Shown here piece by piece: positions 32,551 to 41,473 of a stretch of DNA of 64,000 bases. The stretch is from Marinobacter salicampi (GTDB lineage: Bacteria; Pseudomonadota; Gammaproteobacteria; Pseudomonadales; Oleiphilaceae), in assembly GCF_011074795.1 (NCBI RefSeq), contig NZ_JAAMPF010000016.1, forward strand, positions 62,001 through 126,000. The letters are read 5' to 3'. The notes below the pieces were generated by a model. That model saw nothing but the letters and a program-made list of their open reading frames with translations, searched no databases and was not told the origin of the DNA. The translations under genes were made by a program, and so were the position numbers. Every line of letters begins with the position of its first letter. The stretch's first letter is position 1.

Positions 32551-32877
32551 ATGATTAATCGCCTCCTTATTACAATCGCCTTATTAATGCCAGTATTGTT
32601 GTTTTTCGGAGCTATCGTTTATTTTCTCTTCGATATTAATGGTGCCTTCAGTTTTAACGTGTACACAATCTTAGGGTGGCTAATCATCGCTTTTAACGTA
32701 TACAAGGTTGGGCAATACAGCAGAAAAGACTCGGTTGATAGAGCCTTGACCGCCCCAATAAATACGAACTCAGCCACCAACCAGTTCGATGATGACGAAA
32801 CGAAGCAGGGGCGAAAATTCGGGCTCTATGGTTCCGGTTACTCGATCACCGGAGATATAAACCAGCCGGAGGACTAA
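32551..32877 (+). CDS. Membrane protein with two helices and polar tail
   Basis: I chose the ATG at 32551 (MINRLLITIALL) over 32527 because the latter has no ribosome binding site. It has two helices (about residues 3-28 and 38-54) and a charged C-terminal half (DDDETKQGRKFG). No family is recognised. Confidence 0.55.
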   Translation: MINRLLITIALLMPVLLFFGAIVYFLFDINGAFSFNVYTILGWLIIAFNVYKVGQYSRKDSVDRALTAPINTNSATNQFDDDETKQGRKFGLYGSGYSITGDINQPED

Positions 32878-32959
32878 TGCTCGACTGGCCGTTTCCTGTA
32901 GGTTTCGAGGCGGTGGACTGCTGGAGCATAACGGCAAAATTTAAGACTATGAGACTGCG

Positions 32960-33172
32960 ATGATATTACGGTACCAAGATGGAATTCTCGACCTCATAAC
33001 TGAAATTGGCCCAGGCGAACTGGAAGCGCTGGAGCACGGTCACCCCTTTTTTGTCCGGCTGCAGGAAGGGGATTGGCAACAGTGTTACTCATTCGGAGCT
33101 GGCGGCGTCCCTGTTTGGGAGGCCATTCCGGAAGGGGACCAGTGGCCGGACCCCAGGCCAACGATCAATTAA
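32960..33172 (+). CDS. Unknown 70-aa protein
   Basis: A small acidic soluble protein with Trp-rich second half (WQQCYSF, VWEAIPEGDQWPD). ACTGCG upstream is a weak ribosome binding site. No family is recognised. Confidence 0.45.
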   Translation: MILRYQDGILDLITEIGPGELEALEHGHPFFVRLQEGDWQQCYSFGAGGVPVWEAIPEGDQWPDPRPTIN

Positions 33173-33221
33173 AGCCTCAATGCTAAGAACTCCTTTGTGA
33201 GAGTTAAGAAAAGGAATCGAT

Positions 33222-33452
33222 ATGGGCTGGGACTATACAAGGTATACCGCCAAGTGTAAGGAATGTGGTCGCGAAGGCGTCTGTATTAGAGGCGAGGATG
33301 ATTGGTTTCGTTCTTCTACTTCGTGGGAAGGCTTCAAAAGGGCTGAACCTGATGCCACCTCTGTAGGAAGGAAAAAATCAGATCTACGTGACTTCAGGCC
33401 TATATGTGCGTGTGGTTCAACTGAAGTTGAGGTTGGATCTGTAATTTTATAG
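33222..33452 (+). CDS. Zinc-ribbon-like 76-aa protein
   Basis: Two Cys pairs, CKECG near residue 11 and CACGS near residue 66, with a further Cys in GVCIRG, suggest a small zinc ribbon. AAGGAATCGAT upstream supports the ATG at 33222. No family is recognised beyond the Cys spacing. Confidence 0.55.
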   Translation: MGWDYTRYTAKCKECGREGVCIRGEDDWFRSSTSWEGFKRAEPDATSVGRKKSDLRDFRPICACGSTEVEVGSVIL

Positions 33453-33481
33453 CAGTGCTTTCATCGTAGGAAAGGAAGGGC

Positions 33482-34039
33482 ATGGACAATCTAACGCACA
33501 TGGTATCGAGTGCTTTGGCTGCGGCTCAACAAGGTTATGGGGCACTATCTACAGGTGAGGCACTAGCAGCTGCTCTGGTGCTTAACGATGCCGAAGCTCT
33601 GGCTGACCGGGGAGTGTCGATCGCTGAGGCCCTGGAGCGGATAGGTAAAGAATGGGCCTCACTGATTCCGGCTGTCTCCAAGCGCGTAGCCTCAAGACTG
33701 GGTGACATCGAGCAGACGCGCCAGCAGGGTCGACTTTACAAAGCTGAACAGCGCGTTCTCGATCTGGCCGGAGATGCTGAGCCGGTTGATCTTGAGGCCA
33801 AATATGTGACTCACGGCGAAGCGCCTGGCTACCGGGACATATATCTTACACTCAAACTAGCGCCCATCGGGGCAGGGATAGACGGCCCGCAATCAGTCAC
33901 CGCTACGGTGCGGCTCAATGCTGAAGATAGCGCAGTTGTGGCTAAGGAAATCTTAAACATCCATCGGTTTGCTTGGCGGAATGGTGATAAGCCGATTGAT
34001 GTCAAAGAGGGCGAACATCGCCCCAGCTGGCTGGCATAA
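33482..34039 (+). CDS. Unknown 185-aa protein
   Basis: A helical soluble protein rich in Ala, Glu and Leu, with AAAQQGYGALSTGEALAAAL near the start and a beta-like C-terminus. GGAAAGG upstream supports the ATG. No family is recognised. It is followed by hairpins AGGGCT/AGCCCT (34055-34069) and AGCCTT/AAGGCT (34072-34089). Confidence 0.62.
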   Translation: MDNLTHMVSSALAAAQQGYGALSTGEALAAALVLNDAEALADRGVSIAEALERIGKEWASLIPAVSKRVASRLGDIEQTRQQGRLYKAEQRVLDLAGDAEPVDLEAKYVTHGEAPGYRDIYLTLKLAPIGAGIDGPQSVTATVRLNAEDSAVVAKEILNIHRFAWRNGDKPIDVKEGEHRPSWLA

Positions 34040-34202
34040 AGCGCGGGTAGAGCCAGGGCTAGTAGCCCTGTAAGCCTTGCTTGTAAGGCTGATCAAATCA
34101 CTCTGCTTGCATCGTTACGACTTCGGTTATGATGACTTCCAGAAGAACCCACTAGCTGCAATTTACTCTCCGGAGGGCCTGCAGCCTCTACCTGGAGCCA
34201 TC

Positions 34203-34949
34203 ATGAACATTATTAATGTCAAAGCAATTCGAACGGGCGAACGATCAGCAAAGGTGCTCTGGCATGTGGGGAAGGAGCGCAATGGTGCCCTCGATGTCTC
34301 AATACCGTTCGACAGCACCAGCGTCGAAGCACTGGGCGAGCTGGCAGCCCTGCGGTATTTGATACTTGAAAATCCACAGCTGCCAGGCCCACCACGCTCG
34401 GGCAAAGGGATTCGTGCCGTTGTCACAAAGGGTGCGATCAAGAAAGCGATGAAAGGGAAATCCCAGATCACATCGATGATCAGATACAGTCGATTCCTAA
34501 CCAGCAGGCTGGCGGGCATTGAGCTGGAAGTTAATCCGAAGTCGCAGATGCTCCCTGACGACCAAACGCCGGCAACAGACCATATCGAAATGAATCTGGA
34601 GCCGCATGAAACGATTTCCACTCCTGTCCTTGGTCGTGTCCAGATTACTGACCATGCCTATGAGCGGTGGCTTGAACGGGTGGATGCCAGGAGCGAAGAT
34701 CGACCTTTCGACTCACTTGTTCGCCGCCTTCAGTCTCCTGATCTATCCCCCGTAGCTATGCCAGATAATGTCGTTCAAGGAAAGATCCGCAAATATGGAG
34801 AGGATGGTGTTGTTCTGCTTTACCGGCACCCAACAGAACCTATCCACTTCGGTTTTCTTGAATGTGATGATGCCTACCGGCTGGTGACTGTATTTCTGAG
34901 AAATGACACCCTCCTGACTTCAAAAAGCGCAGTTAAGGGCACTTTTTAG
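34203..34949 (+). CDS. Unknown 248-aa protein, possibly DUF4258-like at C-terminus
   Basis: I chose the ATG at 34203 because TGGAGCC lies upstream and the preceding frame runs through a leader with hairpins. The C-terminal 90 residues (ITDHAYERWLERV, then GKIRKYGEDGVVLLYRH and a final beta strand) resemble small DUF4258/RelE-like folds, but the catalytic residues cannot be confirmed. The N-terminal part is unknown. A TTACGA..TATGAT promoter-like pair is at about 34112-34133. Confidence 0.6.
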   Translation: MNIINVKAIRTGERSAKVLWHVGKERNGALDVSIPFDSTSVEALGELAALRYLILENPQLPGPPRSGKGIRAVVTKGAIKKAMKGKSQITSMIRYSRFLTSRLAGIELEVNPKSQMLPDDQTPATDHIEMNLEPHETISTPVLGRVQITDHAYERWLERVDARSEDRPFDSLVRRLQSPDLSPVAMPDNVVQGKIRKYGEDGVVLLYRHPTEPIHFGFLECDDAYRLVTVFLRNDTLLTSKSAVKGTF

Positions 34950-35028
34950 CACCCACTTAACCCTTGACCACCAGCCTGCCTCGGTACGATGAGCCTAGAT
35001 ATTTAGCCTTCATTGATCCGAGGTACAA

Positions 35029-35901
35029 ATGGCGAAGAACAGTAATGCTCAGTCAGCTGGCAACAATAATGGCCTGATCAAGGCTCTTTTGGCCGTGGTC
35101 ACTGTTGCTGTAATTGCAGCGCTGGCCCTGTCGTTCATGTCGTTCAGCACGGCGAACCAGAACCAGAGTGAGCTCAAAGCGGTGACCGCCGCTATCGCAA
35201 AGCAGACTGAAGTGCTGGCGGATATGCAAGGCCAGGCAAGCCCGGAAGAGCTAACCAAAATCATCCGGAACGAGATGGATGCCGCACGCAGAGATGACCT
35301 TCTAAAGTCCTATAAAAACCTTGTCGGTGATTGGAATAACGCCAAGCCTCAAATCGACAATAGCGATGATGCGAACCTTTATGGTGCTGAGGAAGCTGAG
35401 GTCAGCGTCATTGAGTTTTCTGACTTCGATTGCCCTTACTGCCAGCGTTTTCACGAAACCCCCAAGCAGGTAGTTGATCAGTCTGGAGGACAGGTCAACT
35501 GGGTCTGGAAGCATTTCCCGGTTCACCCCTCGGCACGTCCGCTACACGAAGCCACTCAATGTATAGCTAAGCAGGATAACCGTTTGTTCTGGGTTGCTAC
35601 CCAGCTGGTGTTCGATGAAGGCGGAAGCCGTGGTATTAAGCCTGAGAAACTTGGGGAAATGCTGCCAATTGATCAGGAGGCCTATCTCAACTGCCTTGGT
35701 AGCAGTGAAATTGCTCAGTCAGTTCAAGAGGACTACAACTTTGGCCAAGAAGCCGGAGTGACAGGTACCCCTGCAACGTTCGTGATTCATAACCGCACTA
35801 ACCAGGTCATGCAGCTTAAAGGTGCGGTACCAGCTAGCCAGGTGAAAGCAGCGGTACAGCAGCTGATCCAGGCAGCAGCACAAGGCTCAGAGCAGGGCTA
35901 A
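35029..35901 (+). CDS. Membrane-anchored DsbA-like thioredoxin-fold protein
   Basis: A 290-residue protein with a cytoplasmic start, one membrane helix (about residues 17-38), a coiled stretch (45-85), and a DsbA-type thioredoxin domain. The active site is CPYC (C135-C138) and the conserved cis-Pro is in TGTPA (P248). FPVHPSARPLHEA matches the helical insert of DsbA_2/thioredoxin_4 proteins. It probably acts in the periplasm as a thiol oxidoreductase or isomerase for exported proteins. The neighbours at 36-41 kb are secreted or lipoprotein genes, which fits. GAGGTACAA supports the ATG. Confidence 0.88.
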   Translation: MAKNSNAQSAGNNNGLIKALLAVVTVAVIAALALSFMSFSTANQNQSELKAVTAAIAKQTEVLADMQGQASPEELTKIIRNEMDAARRDDLLKSYKNLVGDWNNAKPQIDNSDDANLYGAEEAEVSVIEFSDFDCPYCQRFHETPKQVVDQSGGQVNWVWKHFPVHPSARPLHEATQCIAKQDNRLFWVATQLVFDEGGSRGIKPEKLGEMLPIDQEAYLNCLGSSEIAQSVQEDYNFGQEAGVTGTPATFVIHNRTNQVMQLKGAVPASQVKAAVQQLIQAAAQGSEQG

Positions 35902-35934
35902 CCGTGAAGCTAATCTCCTAGCGATGAATGAATT

Positions 35935-35957
35935 GCCGGTCCTGTGGCCGGCTTTTT
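35935..35957 (+). terminator. Rho-independent terminator
   Basis: A GCCGG/CCGGC stem with a short loop is followed by five T, downstream of the thioredoxin-fold gene. Confidence 0.75.
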
Positions 35958-36067
35958 GCGTTGTTACAACGCATTATCCTGCGAGCTGGCAGCAGTCTGG
36001 CCCTTGCATTATTGAGACCCGAGTTATCGTGGGAAACATAACCCGATAACAGCAGTTCGGAGAACAC

Positions 36068-36997
36068 ATGATGAGAAGTCCTGGTTTTTTAGCAATTCCA
36101 TTGGCGATGACTACGGCCACGCTTTTGGCGGGATGCGGTGGGGGGGAGGGCGGCTCCAGTGATAAGGAATCCTCAGTCTCATCAGTAAGGGCAATCACGA
36201 TCGATCAAACGTACTTGGCGTATGACGATAATCAGGTGATCGAAATAACCGGCTCCTTCTCGACGCCTGATAGCGTTCATTTTGAGCATACGCCGGACAT
36301 AGGCATTGAGCTTGGGGCTTTGAAAAACGGTGCCATTGAGCTGGTCCTCCCTGATCTTGATCGGCCTATAACGACGCAGCTCGACATCACCGTGCTCTCA
36401 GGGTCTCACGAATTAAAGAAGCAGGTCTCGCTCCTCGTTAGGAACGCCTCTGCAGCACAACTTGAGGCTAAAGCGGATGCCACTCTGGACCAGTCGGATC
36501 AGCTCCTGTCTTTGGGCCAGGACGCCGCCCTACATACGTTTTTCCTTGATTACGCTTATCTGGCCGGGGTGATTACTCATAGCGAAAAACAGGCTTTGGC
36601 CTGGAACTTCGCGCCAGAAATGACGGCGTCTTTTTCTGGTCTTGGCGTTGCTCTGGTAAGCCTTGGGCACACACTGCAAAGCTACAGGGCAGGGCGAATT
36701 GGAGAGGAAACGCTGAACAATGAGCTCCAGCTGCTTGATAGCAGTGTTAGAGATCACGGGAACTTTGGTGTTCAACAACTGGCAGGCATATCGATCTACA
36801 CAAGCATACTGGTGCCCGGCTCCTTTGATGGCGATCTGAAATACGATGAAGAGCTAGGTCTCTGGTCTCGGTACACAACTAATGAGCAATACGGTCAACT
36901 CCAGGATGGTGGATTCCTGGTCGCCGAGCAATATGGCTCCATAGCTTCAATATTAAGCACGTTCGTTGCCCAGTCTCTGTCCTGTGAGGTGCTGTAA
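36068..36997 (+). CDS. Lipoprotein preceding the S8 protease
   Basis: A 309-residue lipoprotein: the N-terminal signal ends in LLAGC, followed by a Gly/Ser-rich linker. The mature part is about 280 residues and has no recognised domain. Its stop overlaps the start of the protease gene by one base (TAATG), so the two are made together. A role as chaperone, inhibitor or anchor for the protease is inference. TTCGGAG upstream supports the ATG at 36068. Confidence 0.78.
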   Translation: MMRSPGFLAIPLAMTTATLLAGCGGGEGGSSDKESSVSSVRAITIDQTYLAYDDNQVIEITGSFSTPDSVHFEHTPDIGIELGALKNGAIELVLPDLDRPITTQLDITVLSGSHELKKQVSLLVRNASAAQLEAKADATLDQSDQLLSLGQDAALHTFFLDYAYLAGVITHSEKQALAWNFAPEMTASFSGLGVALVSLGHTLQSYRAGRIGEETLNNELQLLDSSVRDHGNFGVQQLAGISIYTSILVPGSFDGDLKYDEELGLWSRYTTNEQYGQLQDGGFLVAEQYGSIASILSTFVAQSLSCEVL

Positions 36998-38604
36998 TGA
37001 TTAAACACGTCGCCGTTCTATTCGCATTAAGCGCCGCCATTTCGACAACCTCGGCTGCAGAACCGGTGCGTCAGCTGGCCAGCTCCACGGGATCGTCAGA
37101 ACCCACAACCCGAGTAATCGTCAAATATAAAACCGGCGTCGCAGTCTCTCTTAGTAACCAGGGCCCTGGTGGTGCAGGAGTTTTCGAAGTTGCCCAATCC
37201 GACTCAGAAGCGTTTGCTGAGCAGATGATGAACCGCCCCGAGGTTGAGGATGTAGCGGTGGATGTGATTGCCAGAAACCCTCCTTTGCCGCAGGCTCCGG
37301 CCGGCCATCCGATGGTCAATAGCGCAGGCTTTCTCCCGACAGGTGCGCCATCTGACCCAGGGTTTAACCAGCAACGATCGTGGCTGGAGCCGACATACAC
37401 GAGTCTCGGCTACCAGGACATCTTGAACGCTTATCTCACCACCATGAGGGAACGTAGCATTCGAGTGGGTGTGCTGGATTCCGGGTTTCATCCAGTGGCG
37501 GATCTTGACTGGTCTGAGGGCTATAACCTCTCCGTGATTGGCGCCGGAGTTTATAACCCTGACTTTTATGAAAATACCTGGGCACCTAACTGCACCTCAC
37601 CCCACGGCAATGCTGTGGCAGGGATTATTGGCGCAAAGGCCAACAACGGTGTTGGTATTGCCGGAGTAACTGACGCTGAACTGGTCGCTGCGCGGGTTCT
37701 TGAGTGCGACAGTGGTAGTCTTTACGACGCCTCAATAGGTATTCGTTGGCTGGCGGGAGATCCAACCATAGAAGGTGTCCCGGCCATTAGTGAGCCTGTT
37801 CAAATCATGAATGCTTCGCTTGGCGCACAGATTGATTATTGTCCGTTCTACGTTCAGGAAGCGATTAACTACGCGCATGAACGAGGGATACTTGTCATTG
37901 TGGCAGCCGGGAACGAGAACATTGACGCGTCGCTGGTGGCTCCTGCGAATTGTGAGAACGTGATCACCGTAGGCTCCGTGAACATGCAAGGTGATGGGTC
38001 GGGCTTCTCGAACTTCGGCAGCGCCGTCGACATTACGGCCCTAGGGGAAATGGTTGGCTCACTAAGTGTGACTGACGTTACATCGCAATGGTATGGAACC
38101 AGCTTCGCAGCTCCCATTGTGGCGGGTATCAGTGCTCTGATGATGCAGGCAAACCCAGCTTTGGATTCCGAGCAGGTGGCGAACACTTTGGTTTCAACAG
38201 CCAGATCGCAGGTCAATCCGACGAAGGGTCTTGGTGTAATCGCCGACGCAGGCCGGGCCCTAGGCACTGTCAATGCCCAGCTCAATGCGAATCGTCCGGA
38301 TGTGCGCCTGGCGCTGAACAGTGTGTCCCGGTGTAACGAGCAAGCTTATCTTCTGAATGAACCAGCGGGTATGGATTTCCGTGCCGCTTACGAGGTATCT
38401 GCCGGCAACATCTTCAGAAATGCGGCAACAGAACGCTTCGCTGTATTCAAGACAAACAGTGAGGGCGTAAAAGAACTGGTAAAGCTATCTGATGAGGACA
38501 CCTTTATTCTCAATGGTGTGGACATTGAGAATGACCAGGTGTGGTTCGATGTCTGTGACGAAAATGCTTTGAATTGCCGATTTGGGCAAAGTTTACCGAT
38601 CTAA
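36997..38604 (+). CDS. Secreted subtilisin-like (S8) serine protease
   Basis: A 535-residue secreted protease. A signal peptide covers about residues 1-20 and a prodomain-like region about 25-110. The S8 catalytic residues are all present: Asp161 in GVLDSG, His203 in PHGNAVAG, Asn306 in AAGNEN and Ser369 in GTSFAAP. The last 110 residues form a C-terminal extension with Cys pairs and no recognised family. It probably acts outside the cell or in the periplasm. It is translated with the upstream lipoprotein. Confidence 0.92.
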   Translation: MIKHVAVLFALSAAISTTSAAEPVRQLASSTGSSEPTTRVIVKYKTGVAVSLSNQGPGGAGVFEVAQSDSEAFAEQMMNRPEVEDVAVDVIARNPPLPQAPAGHPMVNSAGFLPTGAPSDPGFNQQRSWLEPTYTSLGYQDILNAYLTTMRERSIRVGVLDSGFHPVADLDWSEGYNLSVIGAGVYNPDFYENTWAPNCTSPHGNAVAGIIGAKANNGVGIAGVTDAELVAARVLECDSGSLYDASIGIRWLAGDPTIEGVPAISEPVQIMNASLGAQIDYCPFYVQEAINYAHERGILVIVAAGNENIDASLVAPANCENVITVGSVNMQGDGSGFSNFGSAVDITALGEMVGSLSVTDVTSQWYGTSFAAPIVAGISALMMQANPALDSEQVANTLVSTARSQVNPTKGLGVIADAGRALGTVNAQLNANRPDVRLALNSVSRCNEQAYLLNEPAGMDFRAAYEVSAGNIFRNAATERFAVFKTNSEGVKELVKLSDEDTFILNGVDIENDQVWFDVCDENALNCRFGQSLPI

Positions 38605-38631
38605 GTTTTTGCGTTGCATGGATGCCCTTTT

Positions 38632-38657
38632 AGCCCGGTCTTGCCGGGCTTTTTTTC
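38632..38657 (+). terminator. Rho-independent terminator
   Basis: An AGCCCGG/CCGGGCT stem is followed by seven T. It follows the protease gene, and the convergent minus-strand gene ends at 38660. Confidence 0.9.
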
Positions 38658-38659
38658 GT

Positions 38660-39370
38660 TCAGAGTTCGAGAATAGGGCGGGGGTTAACGTCGTATAGGC
38701 CCTGGATCAGCTTTCTGGCCGGCTCGATATATCCCTGTGAAGCAAGAGCATGAGAAGCACTAAATATACCCGATGCACGGAGTTGGCCATACTTTGAATC
38801 AATGAGACAGAACCTGGGTACGGGGGTGTAAGACATCTCGGCGGCCCTATGCTGCAGCTCAGTGGCCAGCAGATGAATGACCGGTCGATCATCAAGCGAA
38901 TCACAAAGGTGCTCAGCTTCTTTAACCAGTTGCTTACCAAGCTCGTGAACATCGATGGTTATCACTTTGTCGGCCGGAGACAAATCTTGCTGGGAGGGCT
39001 GCCCGAGCGCGATCTCAGCAATTCTGTTGCGTTGCTCAGGATCTTCAAGACTATCGAGGTATTGGGCAAGAATGTCGAATGGTCCATTAGATAGTGCTTC
39101 GAAAACGTCAGTGGGTGCCAAAGAGGCCTTAGGACAACCGTCTGGCAGTTTGATGTCGAAGTGGCGCTCCAGGATCGACAGGCATAAACCCGTGGCCAGT
39201 TCGACAAATAACTGGTCCACATGGGTCAGTTCCTTTGGCTGGCGGCCTATAAGTTCGTTGATGCTCAAGGTCTTCATCATAGAGCTGTTTTCGTCGCTTC
39301 GGTCGCTCTTCTCCTGGTGTTCACCGTTGAAGTCAGCACGTTTGTTGATCACTTGGCTCATACCCCTCAT
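38660..39370 (-). CDS. Unknown 236-aa protein
   Basis: A soluble, acidic, mostly helical protein, convergent with the S8 protease. The start could also be at 39361. It contains DVHELGKQLVKEAEHLCDSLDDRP and a C-terminal half rich in Leu and Ala, with no motif I recognise. It has its own upstream region of about 200 bases. Confidence 0.6.
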   Translation of the reverse strand: MRGMSQVINKRADFNGEHQEKSDRSDENSSMMKTLSINELIGRQPKELTHVDQLFVELATGLCLSILERHFDIKLPDGCPKASLAPTDVFEALSNGPFDILAQYLDSLEDPEQRNRIAEIALGQPSQQDLSPADKVITIDVHELGKQLVKEAEHLCDSLDDRPVIHLLATELQHRAAEMSYTPVPRFCLIDSKYGQLRASGIFSASHALASQGYIEPARKLIQGLYDVNPRPILEL

Positions 39371-39533
39371 ATAGACGAAGTGATAAGACTAACGCATAGC
39401 CAAATTGCAGTTTTTGCAGAAGCTGCGGTATTTGACCCCCACTATGACGAATCATCAGTATCATTCAATTCTCAGTTTGTATTGCCCAATGTCTTACATC
39501 TATAGGCAGGGTCTGTTCCCAATCTTCAGGTCA

Positions 39534-39560
39534 AAAAAAACCGTGACGAGTCACGGTTTT
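39534..39560 (-). terminator. Rho-independent terminator of the minus-strand lipoprotein gene
   Basis: Read on the minus strand, AAAACCGTGAC-TC-GTCACGGTTTTTTTT is a good stem with a T-run. Confidence 0.82.
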
Positions 39561-39579
39561 CAAATCTTCACCCAAGGCG

Positions 39580-40995
39580 TTACAGGAGGCTGGCCATGAT
39601 GCTGCCAAAGTTGTCCTTGAATGACTGGTAGGTCAGGTCAGGATGGTTCGGCGCCTGTACCAACTCAGCAAACGCGTCGCTGAATCCCTTGTTCGTCGAG
39701 TCTCCGTCAGCCTTCGGAATGAAACGCTGGGCGTAGTAGAGATTCATCAGGAAGTCGGTGTTCTTGTCGGCCTCAAGCCCTTCAACGATGCTGGCGTAGG
39801 ACTCCTCCGCCAGGCCAAAGTTATTGAGCGCATCCTGCTCAACCAGCGTGTCGGCATCCACCTTATCGTAGGAAGTGACGATCAGGCTGAAGGCCATGCC
39901 TTCGGTGAACCAGAAGGGCATCGCCTGCACATAGTCGTAACGATACGTGGTCGCCAAGTGCAGGCCGATGACTTTGGCCATGGCCTTGCCCACTTCCACG
40001 TTATCGGTGCCGGTGCCGAAGGTGACGCTGTTGATACCAACCTCAGCATCAAATTGATCCGGTGTGTTGTTTTCAGACAGCACGCAGACATTTACCACGG
40101 GATCGACCGCAGGATTATCGAACAAAGCGGCGTACTCCGGATTGGCGGCCATTTCCTCGTTGATAACTGGCTCAGGGCCCCAGCTCCAGTCATAATCTGG
40201 CTCGCCCACGGCATCATCACTTCCGCCTCCACCAAGCGGAGCGTCAGGATCAAACTCTGCGAAAGTGACTAGCGCTTCCTGAAGAGCAACGAGCACCTTC
40301 ATCTTTTCCCAGGACTGCATGGCCATAAAATGAGACTCGATTAAATCGCGATACTTCACGTGCTCGCCTGCCTCAAACAAAGCCATCTCATCCTCATCCA
40401 AGAGATCGTAGAATGATATCACTGGGTTGTGGATAGCGGACCTAATGACGCCCCACTCAGCACCGTCATGCCAATTCACAGGCACTCCGGACTCGGCGTA
40501 ATCCAGAATCTCACGCACCGCTTTGGGGTGGAGAGTACTGAAAAAAGACTGCTGAAAGTCGTCGATCGTCAGACCGGATGCGGTCAGGGTCATTTCCAGG
40601 GTGCCCCGGGCCTGATCCCCTGCCTGCTTCAGCTCCTCATCGGTCACGCCACCATCGGAATAAGCACGGACCAGACCATTGTCGTAGTAACGGTCGCTCA
40701 TGCCGTCACAACTGGCGGCGAAGGCATTCCCCATTTCGGCTTCCATGGGATCAAAAGCCTTTCCGCTTACGGAGACATAGTCGTAGTTACCGTCGTAACT
40801 GAAGGACTCTGCCAATACTGAAGATCTCTTGGTGACCTCGGCCTGGCCACGATTAGACGTCTCTTCAACCGGGCTCGAAGTATCAGGAAGGGTATTACCC
40901 GTATCGACAGTTTCTGAGTCAGACCCACCGCCACCCCCACACCCGGAGATGAACATAGCTGCAATCAATGCACTAACGACGTATTTGCGGTCCAT
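39580..40995 (-). CDS. Large acidic lipoprotein
   Basis: I chose the ATG at 40995 because GAGGGG lies about eight bases upstream on this strand; a longer frame to 41109 would add an unlikely N-terminus. The 471-residue product has a signal with lipobox ISGC, a Gly/Ser-rich linker and a mature part rich in Asp, Glu and aromatic residues. No catalytic motif is recognised. It is on its own with a terminator at 39534. Confidence 0.78.
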   Translation of the reverse strand: MDRKYVVSALIAAMFISGCGGGGGSDSETVDTGNTLPDTSSPVEETSNRGQAEVTKRSSVLAESFSYDGNYDYVSVSGKAFDPMEAEMGNAFAASCDGMSDRYYDNGLVRAYSDGGVTDEELKQAGDQARGTLEMTLTASGLTIDDFQQSFFSTLHPKAVREILDYAESGVPVNWHDGAEWGVIRSAIHNPVISFYDLLDEDEMALFEAGEHVKYRDLIESHFMAMQSWEKMKVLVALQEALVTFAEFDPDAPLGGGGSDDAVGEPDYDWSWGPEPVINEEMAANPEYAALFDNPAVDPVVNVCVLSENNTPDQFDAEVGINSVTFGTGTDNVEVGKAMAKVIGLHLATTYRYDYVQAMPFWFTEGMAFSLIVTSYDKVDADTLVEQDALNNFGLAEESYASIVEGLEADKNTDFLMNLYYAQRFIPKADGDSTNKGFSDAFAELVQAPNHPDLTYQSFKDNFGSIMASLL

Positions 40996-41473
40996 TTTAT
41001 TGCCCCTCCAATCAGGGCTGTTATTTATTCGGTTTATACCAAGACGACTGTGACTAATGATGACTACCGACCCAGTTAGAGACCCAAGCCAAGGAAACGG
41101 CAAGAGCAAATTGTGAAGTCAGTTGAAATAAAGATTAACACAATGTAACAAGGCATATAACGCCTAATAACGTCAATAATGCTTTAAATACATAGCATTG
41201 CGAACTACAAAGGATTAGGTTTCTGGTTGTAATGTGACCAAGGTTCGGGTGAGGTGCTTCCCAAGTTACAGGTGAAAGTGGGTAACTCATTCTGTTATAG
41301 CTTAACCAGTCCGCTCGTGAGCATTTTGAATAAAGGCTTTGGACGGTTCAGACGAACTGTTTCAGAAATGGTTTAAAGTTAAACTAACCGACACTCAAAG
41401 GCTGTTAGAGGCACCTATCGCCTTGTAACTTCGCAACAATAAGTTTTCCTAAGCACTGTCACCAGGAAGATCA
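40996..41473. other. AT-rich divergent intergenic region
   Basis: It separates the minus-strand lipoprotein from the plus-strand RES gene and is more AT-rich than its surroundings. It contains a GGC-ATATAAC-GCC inverted repeat near 41152-41164 and several TTAA/TATAAT-like sites, consistent with divergent promoters. No gene is seen. Confidence 0.4.

Noticed and set aside
39221..39505. Open frame on the + strand
   Set aside because: It overlaps the minus-strand gene at 38660-39370 and the region upstream of it, with no ribosome binding site and no protein-like composition.
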